Source: Saccharomycodes ludwigii
Lineage: Eukaryota; Ascomycota; Saccharomycetes; Saccharomycodales; Saccharomycodaceae
Length of the DNA: 64,000 bases
Assembly (NCBI RefSeq): GCF_020623625.1
Contig: NC_060202.1
Span: 1,258,501-1,322,500 of the forward strand
Direction: 5' to 3'
Part shown: positions 20,884 to 31,489 of the stretch, piece after piece
How positions within the stretch are numbered: the first letter of the stretch is position 1
Layout of the letters: each line of letters begins with the position of its first letter
Position numbers and translations under genes: made by a program
The notes under the pieces: generated by a model
Databases searched by the model: none
The model's input: only the letters and a program-made list of their open reading frames with translations
What the model was told of the DNA's origin: nothing

Positions 20884-21248
20884 CAAATCAATAAAATCAA
20901 TTATTTTCTAGGGTATTTTTATAGGAAGGTGAGGAAGTGGGCGGTGGGTGTACCTAAAACAAATTAAAAATATAATTAAAATTAAAATTAAAATTAAAAT
21001 TAAAATTGAAAAACAAAAATAAAAATAAAAATAAAAATAAAAATAATAATAAAAATAAAAACAAAAATTGAAATTAAAATTAAAATTAAAAACTGAAAAT
21101 CAAAAAAAAACTTATAAACTTATAATCAAACAATAATATATATATATATATATACACACACATACCCACACATTCTTGAAATCAAGCTTAAATTTAACTT
21201 ATCCACCGATCCACAACTAATACCACTCAGCAAATATCTTAAGACAGA

Positions 21249-21282
<34 letters not shown>

Positions 21283-21479
21283 AAAAGAAAAAGAAAAAGA
21301 AAAAGAAGAAAAAAACATAAAAAGAATAAGAGTAATAAAAAACTATAAAAATAAAAAATTATAAAATAACCACGTTATCTAACTGTCAAACTGAGGAAAA
21401 ACAACCAACAAAAACAATTAAAAATAAATATAAAAATAATAAGAAAAGGAAAAAAATTTCTTTCATATCAATTATAAAC

Positions 21480-23144
21480 ATGGATGCCATACTAATGGAT
21501 GATTCTTCATCTAATCACAATATCAATAGTAACAGTACTAACAGCAATTCTCTGAGTAAAACCTCAAGCAATCACAGCTCTGCTAGTTCCGCCGTTAGTA
21601 GTAGCACAGCAAATTCGATCAATACCGGTGAGCATATGATCCATGGTGCTAATGCTATCAATGACGCAAACGCTGACAGTGGGTTTTTCAATTATGAAGA
21701 CGAGGAATCTCATAATGATCGGATTATGGGTGAGGATGCTTCATTGTCTAGAGTTCCTAGTGCATCATCAATGATCTTCGAGCGTAATGTAGAAGATCCA
21801 TACAGTACTTTGGCTGCTCCACTTGCACCAACAACTGGTAACAATACTCCAAGGACTTTATCTAGAACCAATAGTCTAGCAAGTTTGTCAAGAACGGGTT
21901 CTAACATATCCTTCAATAATGCTTTACATGCAATGCATCCAAGACCTCCTTCCTCTTTTTCATATTCTTCCTCTTATCATCACCACCATAATAGGACTTT
22001 GGAAAATTTAATTCCTCCAGCTTTGGATGCTTCATGTTCCATCGTTGGTGATAAGAACACTAATTTGGATCAGGTCCATATGGTTTATAGTAGGAGACCT
22101 AGTACTATAGGTTTGGACATGGCTTTGAAGAATCCTAAAAGTGCATATAGTAATTCTAGTTTTACCAATTTACCATCTTTGCAACGTTCTCAAACAGATA
22201 ATAAGATAGACTACTTGTCCACTCCGCCAACTTCTCCAACAGACAATCTGTTACCAGGCTTAGTGGAAAAGACCAAAACTACTGCCAATAATACCACCAC
22301 TAATAATAGCAATACTAGTAATAATACCAATACAAGTGGTGTTGACCCTAATACTTCGCGCCCTAAAGTATTGAAGTTTTATTCTTATGCTGATATGTTG
22401 AGCGATGAAAACAATGCAAACGGTGGTGTTAACGGTGCAAAAAGGCTTTCCATTTCTCGTTCGCCTTCTTCCGTTTTATTGATGAATTCACCACCAAATT
22501 CTTCCTCGGCTTCATTTAAGGGCTTTGTTGACCCATTTGGTACAACCAACAATAATTGCAGTAGTAATTGTAATAACTGCAATCCTGTATTATTAAGAAA
22601 AGACAGCAATAATAGTAATGTCATAGCATCGCCACACTTAACTAGAAAGTATTCTGGCACTACTAATCCACCATCAGGCTTGTTTGCTCAACAGTCTCCA
22701 AGGTTAACGCCTTCATCTAGTCTGAATAATGTAGTTATTTCAGATAACAACTATAATACCGTGTCCAATAAGAGAGAACCCAGTAATGGTCCTATCAGAG
22801 CCAAGTTTCATTTAGAGGGTAGTGGCCTCACTACAGCACTGGAGGGCGAAACCAATAACGATATAGAACAACAACAAGAATTATTTAATAAGTTGGAGCC
22901 CAATGATTATAAAAGAAGAACTTACTCAAATACATCTTCTGGACAAAGCCCTTTTGTCTCATTGAGCAGAACATCAACTTGCAATTCAGTAAATAGTAAT
23001 GGCAATTCAAACTACAATAATAACTTAGGACTGAGAAGACAGGTATCTGGATTTAATCTTACTAACCATAACTTACATCCAGAGACTAATAATTTAGTTA
23101 TGCATACTGCCAGTGATGTTGTCAAGTTTAAAATGAATAAATGA
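21480..23144 (+). CDS. VHS2/MLF3: Vhs2/Mlf3 family protein
   Basis: Single representative of the S. cerevisiae ohnologs VHS2 (YIL135C; septin stability and exit from mitosis, a Cdc14 target) and MLF3 (YNL074C; leflunomide resistance). The 554 aa protein is Ser/Asn-rich and mostly disordered, with no enzyme domain. Short conserved blocks are visible: RTLENLIPPALDASCSIV (about 174-191), RRPSTIGLDMALKNPKSAY, DYLSTPPTSPTDNLLPGLVE and KVLKFYSYADMLSDE (about 297-311). Many SP/TP and RxxS sites suggest heavy phosphorylation, as known for Vhs2. Orientation and position, between MSK1 and IMP4, match MLF3. The start is the first ATG after a long A-rich leader. Confidence 0.9.
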   Translation: MDAILMDDSSSNHNINSNSTNSNSLSKTSSNHSSASSAVSSSTANSINTGEHMIHGANAINDANADSGFFNYEDEESHNDRIMGEDASLSRVPSASSMIFERNVEDPYSTLAAPLAPTTGNNTPRTLSRTNSLASLSRTGSNISFNNALHAMHPRPPSSFSYSSSYHHHHNRTLENLIPPALDASCSIVGDKNTNLDQVHMVYSRRPSTIGLDMALKNPKSAYSNSSFTNLPSLQRSQTDNKIDYLSTPPTSPTDNLLPGLVEKTKTTANNTTTNNSNTSNNTNTSGVDPNTSRPKVLKFYSYADMLSDENNANGGVNGAKRLSISRSPSSVLLMNSPPNSSSASFKGFVDPFGTTNNNCSSNCNNCNPVLLRKDSNNSNVIASPHLTRKYSGTTNPPSGLFAQQSPRLTPSSSLNNVVISDNNYNTVSNKREPSNGPIRAKFHLEGSGLTTALEGETNNDIEQQQELFNKLEPNDYKRRTYSNTSSGQSPFVSLSRTSTCNSVNSNGNSNYNNNLGLRRQVSGFNLTNHNLHPETNNLVMHTASDVVKFKMNK

Positions 23145-23381
23145 GCTGTGAATTTTATTTTTATTTTTTTTCTTTTCATTTTCCTTTTTTAGAAAATTTT
23201 TTGGTGTATTACATTAGTTTAATTATTTTTTTTTATTTTTATTTTTTATTTATTTAATTTATTATAGTTTAGTATTGAATATATGGGATTATTATTTATT
23301 TATATGAGTTGGTTATAATTGTTTAGGTTTTTTTTTTTTGACTGATTATATTATGCCAACGAATAAATTTTTTTTTTTTTC

Positions 23382-23424
<43 letters not shown>

Positions 23425-23839
23425 CTTTTTTTTTCTTTTTTTTTTTATATATACATATGTCTTTTTGTTTTAAATATATATACTTTTTTTTCTTTTCTAT
23501 TTTTAAAAATCTTCTATGTATTTAGCTTTTTAATAATCTTGTATATCTATGTATTTGTTGATAGATAGCAAATAATTTTTCTTTATCAACCGAGATATGT
23601 GCACTATTTGATATTGTAGAGCGAATGAATACCACCAATAGTTTAGACTTCAACTTTTTGTTTACGTCATAGTATATGGCAAATTACAACCCAAGTCAAA
23701 TAATAGTTTCCATAATGAAGGGTTTATGGCATAAATATAACCAACACATTTTTATTTCTATTATAAAGTACATAAGTAAAGAAAAAAAAAAAAAATAAAA
23801 AGCTGGTAAACAAGAAGTAATAACCAAAAAAGCAATACA
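23145..23839. other. Convergent 3' region, VHS2-MLF3 / IMP4
   Basis: 0.7 kb with a near-pure T tract of over 40 nt (about 23384-23424) and more T runs to 23447. Shared terminators; no gene seen. Confidence 0.7.
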
Positions 23840-24712
23840 TCACAAGTAATCCTTTCTACTTGCAGTTCTAACAAATCTTCTTAATTGCCATTCCAAATCA
23901 GCGTCTTTATTATCTAATGTCCCCAATCTTAATTCAAACAGTCTCATTTCAAATCTAGGACCCACTTCAGCTAGTTCAACATTTCCATCCCTGGTCCTAA
24001 CATATACATGTTGCCTAACACTTATAAAATCACCTTTATTGCTGAAAGTTATCACTCTGTTGCTATCTTTCTTAACACCGCTAGGGAATAAATGTTTTAA
24101 AATTGTAACAACCCGTTCACCTAGCTTGGTATTAAAATTATCAAAAATTAAGTGCGGAGAAACTAAACTCTGGTTTCCACTATTTAAAATGTCATGTCTT
24201 AGGACAACATTGTGCAAACTAAATGTTGCAGTTGGGCCATAAGGGAAATGCGAAATTGTTATAGAAGTTGGCGTACCTCTGTGTTCATGTATAACAATCA
24301 AATCGGTGGTACCGCTTTTGTTACAAGCTGAGACCAAATCACCCATAACGTAGTTACCTCTATTCAATCTTATACTATTAGGAAATAACATTTTTATTTC
24401 TTTAGTAAATTGGGATAATCTTGAAGATGGAGATCTGGATGTAGTCACTATAATTTTAGGATCCATTATACCACTCATTTTGGAATATTCGTCATCAATA
24501 GAGGAGGAATCTGCTTCAGATACTGTTTTCGATTCATCAAATCTATAATCTTTTTGTAGTTGAGAATCTTCTGCTATTTCCTTTGGCAGTGGTTTTCCAG
24601 TTTCTAATGCATGCTTGATTAATTGTCTTTTTTCTTGTAGCTGTGATTCTTGTAATTCTAATGCTTTGCGATATAAATATTCTCTTCTTTCACGAGCTTG
24701 ACGGCGAATCAT
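23840..24712 (-). CDS. IMP4: U3 snoRNP / SSU processome protein Imp4
   Basis: Nucleolar component of the Imp3-Imp4-Mpp10 subcomplex that promotes U3 snoRNA pairing with pre-rRNA during 18S maturation. 290 aa, the same length as I recall for S. cerevisiae. A basic helical N-terminus ([22 protein letters not shown]) precedes a Brix domain from about residue 80, with the family signature [19 protein letters not shown]. Further matches are [40 protein letters not shown] and the C-terminal [25 protein letters not shown]. Very well conserved compared with most genes in this window. Confidence 0.97.
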   Translation of the reverse strand: MIRRQARERREYLYRKALELQESQLQEKRQLIKHALETGKPLPKEIAEDSQLQKDYRFDESKTVSEADSSSIDDEYSKMSGIMDPKIIVTTSRSPSSRLSQFTKEIKMLFPNSIRLNRGNYVMGDLVSACNKSGTTDLIVIHEHRGTPTSITISHFPYGPTATFSLHNVVLRHDILNSGNQSLVSPHLIFDNFNTKLGERVVTILKHLFPSGVKKDSNRVITFSNKGDFISVRQHVYVRTRDGNVELAEVGPRFEMRLFELRLGTLDNKDADLEWQLRRFVRTASRKDYL

Positions 24713-24901
24713 TGTTATCGGAATTATTAAAGTTAGTCTATTACTATATTTGGTTAATAAAACCGTTGGTTAATTTTTTTTTTTTTTTTTTCCATAATAT
24801 TATTAAAATATGTAAAATATGTGTTAATGAGCAATCGAAGAACCTAAATAAAAAAAACTGGGAAAAAAAAAAAAAAAAAAACCAAAACGAAAATAAAAAT
24901 A

Positions 24902-24935
<34 letters not shown>

Positions 24936-25283
24936 AACGATTTTAATAATTTTTTCTTTACGGGAATGATTCAACTTTCGGACTAAAATATTGTTTTATC
25001 CGGCGAAAAAGGGACTTGAGCATTTTATGAATATAGAATCAAAATAAAATCCTGTAAACAGTTGATTTTGCACTATGTCAGTAAGAAACAAGATGGCTAA
25101 CACATATACAATTTTAAAACAAATAGTATTATTGTAACTATTGTCAATAAAAATAACATTGGTTGATTTGGTGTGAAAAGACAGAGAATGAATACAGTAA
25201 TCCAAATTTATTAACCAACACAAGTATGAATCCATTAACGAATGCTATCCTTTTTTTTTTTTTTGTCTATTAGTGTTTGTAAA

Positions 25284-25317
<34 letters not shown>

Positions 25318-25441
25318 AACCAACTGTTTTTATTTGTCCTTATTTTATGTGAATATGCTGTTTATTTCTATAAAAAAAACATATTTATATGTATGTATGT
25401 ATACTTACAAAAAAACAAATAAATATTGATCCGTTCTAATT
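24713..25441. other. Intergenic, MKS1 3' end to IMP4 promoter
   Basis: 0.73 kb dominated by A tracts (about 24907-24934 and 25286-25315). A less biased patch at about 24975-25235 has no credible ORF. No gene seen. Confidence 0.65.
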
Positions 25442-27085
25442 TTAATTCTTTGTATGTCCTGAAAATAATGATCTAATTTTTTGTTTATCTTTAACATATA
25501 AATCAAAGCCAGAACTATTGTTACTATCATGTCCATGTATGTTATTTTGTTCATTAGCACCCTTAGTATTATAAGTGTTATCGTTATTATTATTAATAAT
25601 GGTATTGGTATTAATATTATTACACTGGTTATTTTGATTAATTATTTTCTTCCTTCTGGCAGACCTCTCACTATAAAACATGACTTCATCGTCCTCATCA
25701 TCTTCCTCGCTTTCATCTCGAAAATCAGCACCGTTCTTTGCACTGGTGATATCATCCATAGCAGATGATAATAATATCTTATGCTGCTTTTGTAATATAC
25801 GTTGCTGCCTAATATTGTTTGGATAAAACATATGCGTGGTTAAAGCAGTCGGTAGTAAGGTTTGTGCAGTTGGTGGCGCATTTGAAGAATGTGCATATCT
25901 TTTTCTAGTAGCTTCGGACACCATCGAGCCAAAACTACCTCTTCTAAAAACAACGTTATTGTTTTTATTTTTGCCGTTATTATTTTTGTCGTGAATATTA
26001 GTATTTGCATTATTATGAGATGAGCCCGAGGAAGATACTGAAGGAGATGAAACAGCTGTACCGTTTAATAATGCATGTTGGAATAGAGTTTTGTGTTCAT
26101 GTTTATCCTCAGAATACAGTAGTTCGTTGTTAGATGTAACAGTGGCACGATTAGCGTTGCCATATTTTGACTTTATCAAAGTATTCCATTTTCCATCCCT
26201 TTTATGGCCACTGCTTGTGGTGCTATGCTTATGTACACTATTATTTTTTACATTGTTGCGATTCCTACGATAGTAATTATTATTATAATAAACATCGTCA
26301 TGATTATATTCATCATAGCTATCATAATCTGAATCACTATAATCATCATCTAAATCGTCATCATCTGAATAGTTTTCATCATAATATATCTTGTTTGTGT
26401 TCCTGTTGTTATCAAGTTGATTGCTCCTAAATATATTAGTATTATTGCTCTGCTTTTTATTAGGGAAAGGCTTTTTTTGATTTGTCAGTGAGGATGATGA
26501 GGAAGAGTTTTCAGACAATTCCTCACCACTGAAATAGATATCGTTATGGTTTACTATATTATTATTATTGATCTTGAACAACGATTGGGTTTTAATCAAT
26601 GGTTTTGCAAGTGTAGTTACCTTAGCATTAATATCATTATTATTAGTGGAAATACCGTTATTCTGGCTTAAAGCATTGATTATTTTTGTAGTAGGATTTA
26701 CAGTGTGGTTACTAGCATTGGTGCTGTTACTAGTGGTATGTTTATTTTTCCATGTACCCTTGTTGGTATCAGTATTATTTGATATTTTCCCTTTGTTTGG
26801 ATTTATCACGTTATATAAATTCCGTACACCGTCTCTCTTCTTAGATACATTTATATTACCTCTTTTCAATAATGCTTTGTTGAGTATTCTCCATGACATA
26901 TTACTTAATCTTTCACCCTGTTCTAAATTTTGCCCCGATTTAATTAATGTTGTATATAGGTCTAATGAATCAAATGAAGATAATTTACCAGGAGTAAATA
27001 ACATTGGGGATAGTTTTAAGTATTTATTAGTATTGGAAAGCATGTCTTCATTGTGTTTGTCTGTGGTAGAGTTATAGGTGTTCAT
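25442..27085 (-). CDS. MKS1: Mks1-like pleiotropic regulator of RTG and nitrogen signalling
   Basis: Cytoplasmic negative regulator of retrograde (Rtg1/3) signalling and lysine/nitrogen metabolism. The 547 aa product compares with 584 in S. cerevisiae. The recognisable block is N-terminal, about residues 25-95: KLSPMLFTPGKLSSFDSLDL, then LYTTLIKSGQNLEQGERLSN and MSWRILNKALLKR, a DUF1752/GAT-type repressor motif. The rest is Asn/Ser-rich with an acidic run (residues about 240-275) and a short FRRGSFGSMVSEATRKRY block. The minus-strand position between IMP4 and APJ1 (with OM45 interleaved) matches YNL076W. The disordered tail is not informative, so the call rests on the N-terminal block and synteny. 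Confidence 0.88.
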   Translation of the reverse strand: MNTYNSTTDKHNEDMLSNTNKYLKLSPMLFTPGKLSSFDSLDLYTTLIKSGQNLEQGERLSNMSWRILNKALLKRGNINVSKKRDGVRNLYNVINPNKGKISNNTDTNKGTWKNKHTTSNSTNASNHTVNPTTKIINALSQNNGISTNNNDINAKVTTLAKPLIKTQSLFKINNNNIVNHNDIYFSGEELSENSSSSSSLTNQKKPFPNKKQSNNTNIFRSNQLDNNRNTNKIYYDENYSDDDDLDDDYSDSDYDSYDEYNHDDVYYNNNYYRRNRNNVKNNSVHKHSTTSSGHKRDGKWNTLIKSKYGNANRATVTSNNELLYSEDKHEHKTLFQHALLNGTAVSSPSVSSSGSSHNNANTNIHDKNNNGKNKNNNVVFRRGSFGSMVSEATRKRYAHSSNAPPTAQTLLPTALTTHMFYPNNIRQQRILQKQHKILLSSAMDDITSAKNGADFRDESEEDDEDDEVMFYSERSARRKKIINQNNQCNNINTNTIINNNNDNTYNTKGANEQNNIHGHDSNNSSGFDLYVKDKQKIRSLFSGHTKN

Positions 27086-28306
27086 TTTATTAAGCTATTT
27101 AACCTCTACAACTTTGTATGTATGCTTGTGTATGTGTGTGTGTGTGTTTTACCCTCTAGATTTGTTTAGTTGAAATGTAAAGTTTGTATAAAAATAGGTC
27201 TTAACCAGACACATAAATATTTTTTTTTTTTTCTTCTTTCTTTTTTCCTTTTCAAATAAAAAAAAAAAAAAAATAATAATAAAAAAATGAACTTTTAAAT
27301 AAAAACTTGATTTAAACTAGTTGCTTATATTTTGTTTACCAATAAATTTTTTCCTTTATTTTTTATTATTTTTTTTCTTTTTTGTTATTTTGATACAATT
27401 GTTTTATAGTCTATATTCGAATGCAAATAACATCTAAAATATTACAAATTTACTTGAATGCGAAGAGGAAGAGGAGGAGGGGTGAGTTTTTGTTGTAAGT
27501 TATTTGACGACCTATCTAATTAACTATTTATTTAAACTATTTTTAAAAAAAAAAATAAAATAAAAATAAAAAATCATTCAATTTTAAAAGGCGTTTTATT
27601 TTTCTCTTTTTTTATTTTTTTATTTTTTTTTTTTTTTTTTCTTTTTTCTGATATATATAGATATATAAACCCGTGCACCACCGGTGAATGATTGAGTCAA
27701 AACTACGTGTTTTATAAGTACATTGTTTTTGTTTGTTGCCTGAGAGGACATGGCTCTGTTTTTCACACGTGATTACCAAACAATTGAACAACTACAAACC
27801 CAACAAAATAACAATCACTTGCTACGAACACACTCAGTATTTATCCATTCCCACCTTTTCTAGTTTCCATTTTCGGAAAAATTCGGAAAAGAGGCAAAGA
27901 AAAGATGTTTACCGCTGATCTCCCCTATTTTTTTTTTTATTTTTTATTTTTTTGAATGACCATTTACATATATTGTAAAACCCATCCTAAATAATCAACT
28001 AGTTACTCCGATACATCGGAAAAGGTCGGTAGGATAAAATGCGTAGTACGATCAATGCACACCAAGATGAACAAAAAGGCAATAATAAAATGTGTCAAAA
28101 ATAAATATTTGTGGTTGTGAATCTAGTCACAGTAACCGTATAAGTATATATATATATATATATTCTTCTCGAGCTTTTCCAAAATGATTATTGTAGTTAT
28201 TACAAAAGTCATAATTTCATAATCACAGTATCACTTACTAAGTGTGAAATACGTAAAAAAAAAAAAAAAACAAGCGCAACCGCCAAGCTTAAACTATTAG
28301 TCAAGT
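27086..28306. other. Intergenic, OM45 3' end to MKS1 promoter
   Basis: 1.2 kb. It contains a TG microsatellite (27123-27147), A and T tracts, a TGAGTCA box (27693-27699, Gcn4-type, 608 bp upstream of MKS1) and the everted dyad TCCGATACATCGGA (28007-28020). A small ORF near 27733-27918 has no recognisable features. No gene supported. Confidence 0.6.
28007..28020. promoter_or_regulatory. Everted CCG-N6-CGG dyad
   Basis: TCCGAT-AC-ATCGGA is a perfect palindrome around a 2-nt centre and contains CCG-N6-CGG. Dyads of CGG triplets are bound by Zn2Cys6 dimers. No specific factor can be named, and the site lies about 920 bp upstream of MKS1. Confidence 0.3.
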
Positions 28307-29557
28307 CTAGTTCTTCTTTTGTTTTTCGACAAAATCATTGGCATCGCTCAACCCGGACTGTGCCTTATCATTTAAATAATCCAAACCTTGGCCAGTAGAG
28401 TCGATAACTTGACTCGTGGTATTTACTGCACCATCATTAACCTTATTTAAACCTTCTTTTCCCTTCGAAGTGCCCCATTGCCACCAATGCTTGGCATTTT
28501 CATTAACTTTTTCCAAACTATCAGAAGCATCCCCATTTAACTTTTTTAACCCAGCCTGTGCCTCCTCATATTGTTCTCTACTGAATTCGGCAGCGGTTTC
28601 ACCCCAACCCTCTAAAGATTTTTTAGTTGCGGCAACCAAGTTTCCATCATTGTCATAGCTATACCAACCTTTTCTTTTCACATCCTTCAATCTATCCAAC
28701 TCTTCTTGAGCTTTAGATTTACCAGCAGAGTTGTTCAACTTCCAATCATCAACTGTATCTTGACCCAATATCTCGGCAGTATCGCCCCACCCTCTAATGC
28801 TTTTAGCAGTTGTTTTAACCGAATTTTCTTCATTCTGAGGTTTATCAGTAGCATCAATATGACCCAGTGTATTTTCGTAAATTGAATCACTTAGTTTTTT
28901 CACATTAGGGTTTATCTTAGCATGATAGTCAGATGCCGACTCTTTTAATCTTTTTTGCAGATCAAGCAACTTACTCTTACTCTCATCGATTTGAGATTGG
29001 ATGTTTGCACGCTGCTCTTCTGTAGTAGTTTTTAAAGATTCCTTTAATTCGTTATATTTCTTAGTAGTACTATCAACTTCATTAATTAACTTAGCTCTAG
29101 CAGCTTCATACTTATTGACTCCAGAATCAAAAATTGTGTGTGTTTTATTCTCGACACTTGCTTTCCCATCATAATATGTGGATCTAGCGGTGTGCTGCAA
29201 TTCAGCAGCCAGGTCCTCAGCATTTGAAACAACACCATTATTACCACCAACGATTGCATTTTTCAAACTAATGGCATCTTCCTTAATACCTTGTTTGATA
29301 TTTGACAAACAAGATGTTTGAACTGACCCAGTACTTGTTGGCAAATCATTAATTGCAGACTTTGCCTGTTGTTGATAATGGTTATACCTATTAGCGGTGG
29401 TATTGTTGTTTATACCAACATCAGATAGGCCATTCCTTGTACCATCACCGGTATAGATTAAACTATCTTTTCTTTTTTGTTCTTGATTTTGTTTTTCATA
29501 ATAGACATATGTTGTGGCCACTACAGCGGCTGTACCCAATAAAAATTTAGTGGACAT
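28307..29557 (-). CDS. OM45: Mitochondrial outer-membrane protein Om45
   Basis: Abundant mitochondrial outer-membrane protein facing the intermembrane space, complexed with porin and Om14. The 416 aa product compares with 393 in S. cerevisiae. An N-terminal signal anchor (FLLGTAAVVATTYVYYE, about residues 5-21) is followed by a long helical, Lys/Glu/Ala-rich region with coiled-coil character (about 150-215). Then come tryptophan-centred repeats: SIRGWGDTAEILGQDTVDDW, SLEGWGETAAEFSREQYEEA and AKHWWQWGTSKGKEGL, the hallmark of Om45. It matches YIL136W in strand and order. Four CCCCT boxes occur within 1 kb upstream. Confidence 0.93.
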   Translation of the reverse strand: MSTKFLLGTAAVVATTYVYYEKQNQEQKRKDSLIYTGDGTRNGLSDVGINNNTTANRYNHYQQQAKSAINDLPTSTGSVQTSCLSNIKQGIKEDAISLKNAIVGGNNGVVSNAEDLAAELQHTARSTYYDGKASVENKTHTIFDSGVNKYEAARAKLINEVDSTTKKYNELKESLKTTTEEQRANIQSQIDESKSKLLDLQKRLKESASDYHAKINPNVKKLSDSIYENTLGHIDATDKPQNEENSVKTTAKSIRGWGDTAEILGQDTVDDWKLNNSAGKSKAQEELDRLKDVKRKGWYSYDNDGNLVAATKKSLEGWGETAAEFSREQYEEAQAGLKKLNGDASDSLEKVNENAKHWWQWGTSKGKEGLNKVNDGAVNTTSQVIDSTGQGLDYLNDKAQSGLSDANDFVEKQKKN

Positions 29558-30075
29558 TATGGTATATATATATATATGTATGTATAAATATATGTGTCTA
29601 CTTTTTACTTATTTAGTTGTTGAATTTTTTTTTTTTTTGTAAAACCTTTCCTTTTTATTACGGGCTAAAAAAGAAAAGAAAAATTCAGCAACATTTCAGC
29701 AACTTCAAAAAAGAAAAAAAAAAAAAAAAAAATAAGAAAGTTATATAAGTGAAGTTACAACTTTAGGTTTATTTATTTTGATCCATATATATATATACTA
29801 TCGTTATTATTATTATTTTTAAATCAGACATTAATAGTAAGCAAAATAGTAATTAAATCTTCCCCCTTCTTCCCCCGAAAAAAGAAAAAGAAAATAAAAT
29901 AAAATAAACAATGTCAATTTTTATTTTTATTTTTATTTTTATTTTCTCCTTTTACAAACATTAAATCAATCGAGTAAAAAAAAATAAAAAAAATAAAACC
30001 ACATTAATATTGTTATTAAAAACTACCGATATCATTGGACAAAAAAAGTATTTAGCAACCTTGTTCCTCTCCCCC

Positions 30076-30106
<31 letters not shown>

Positions 30107-30775
30107 TAACAATGTTATATTGAAGGGAAGTATTAACTTACATATAGAATCCTTATTATAAAAGATGTTGTCTTTCATTTTGTATGTGTGATTTTCAGAT
30201 CGTTTTAATTCTTTGTTGTGGGAAATATATTAGGACAATTCTGTTGTATTTGGCTACTTTGTTTCCCCTTAGAACCGAATGTCTAAATCTAATAAGAAAG
30301 TAAAAATTAAGGGTAACGAAGAAAGCAGAAATGACACACCCACACATCGCCATTTTTATAGTATATGCAAATGTGGAGAAAAGAAGAAAAAAAAAAAGAA
30401 AGTAAATAAAATTATACCTCATGATTGAAAACTTCACAACCAACAAATTATTGCCACAAAAATATTTGTAATAAAGATGTCATTCTTCTGTGCTTCAATA
30501 TCCCCTATTTAAGGGACCGGTGAGAATTCGCGTAAAGCATCATAAATGAAAAAATTAAAAAAAAAAAAATACAAATATTCTAATTCTGCTATTCATTTAC
30601 TGACGCTTATCTCGGATATCGATCATATACAGAAACATTATAAACCACTTTACCTTAACTTGACGGACTTCCATTTCTTTTTCTTTTTCTTTTTTTTTTT
30701 TTTTTTTTATTTTCAATCAATAATGATTTTATTATTGCATAAGTAATCTATTATTAGAACTACTAATATGAAATA

Positions 30776-30811
<36 letters not shown>

Positions 30812-31183
30812 TGAAGTTTTATCCATCATTAAATATTAATAAAAGGAACGCATGAATAAATGCAGTAGAATCCTTGTCAAAAATAACAAATATGGGATGA
30901 TGATCCTATGTTTTGGTCGACTTGTAGTGCATAGGCGCCTTTTCTCTCCTTTCCTCTCTCTCCCTCCCTCCGCCTCTATATTATATACATCTTCAAATCG
31001 ATATTATACTTGACATGGCGCGAAATACCCCATATACAATTGCTAACCTAAAGAAAGTACATCTGTCATTATATATCATACATTGATTTTTAGTTATATC
31101 CCACAAATAAGTTAATAAAAGGCTATTATTAACACACTAATTACTAATATCAACAAAGATATTAATGAAAGTATACTACATAG
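29558..31183. other. Intergenic, APJ1 3' end to OM45 promoter
   Basis: 1.6 kb with A/T tracts, TA microsatellites (about 30085-30107, 30784-30811) and four STRE-like CCCCT boxes (listed separately). A C/T-rich patch lies at about 30950-30978. No gene seen. Confidence 0.65.
29863..30506. promoter_or_regulatory. Four CCCCT (STRE) boxes upstream of OM45
   Basis: CCCCT, the Msn2/Msn4 stress-response core, occurs at 29863-29867, 30072-30076, 30265-30269 and 30502-30506, that is 306-945 bp upstream of the OM45 start. All have the same orientation, reading AGGGG on the OM45 strand. OM45 is stress- and diauxic-induced in S. cerevisiae, so the placement makes sense. Confidence 0.5.
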
Positions 31184-31457
31184 TTATTCTTCATTGCTAT
31201 GTTTATTAGTAGCAGTGGCACTATTGCTGTTATTATTGTATCTTTTCTTTTTACTGCCACTGTCGTAATTCCCACCAGGAGTACCGTGGTAATACCTTTT
31301 TTTATTTCTATCATGATCATCTTTATTTAGACCCTTAAAATCAGGAACAAAACCACCGAAAAGATGTTCTTCCATCTCTTGCAAATCTTCATCATCATTA
31401 TCAACGCTATTAGTACAATTACTACCGAGATCATTAACCCTACTACTACTATTGTTG

Positions 31458-31489
<32 letters not shown>

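Larger units (their letters stand above)
19176..21479. other. Long divergent intergenic region, MSK1 / VHS2-MLF3
   Basis: 2.3 kb, the longest gene-free stretch here. It holds T tracts (about 19268-19290), a perfect 8-bp inverted repeat (19882-19901), a triple 11-bp repeat (20517-20549), a less AT-rich island (about 20700-20885) with a small minus-strand ORF, an AAAATT/AAAAAT repeat field (about 20965-21090) and an A tract (about 21252-21280). Frames here are mostly homopolymer-derived. Confidence 0.6.
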
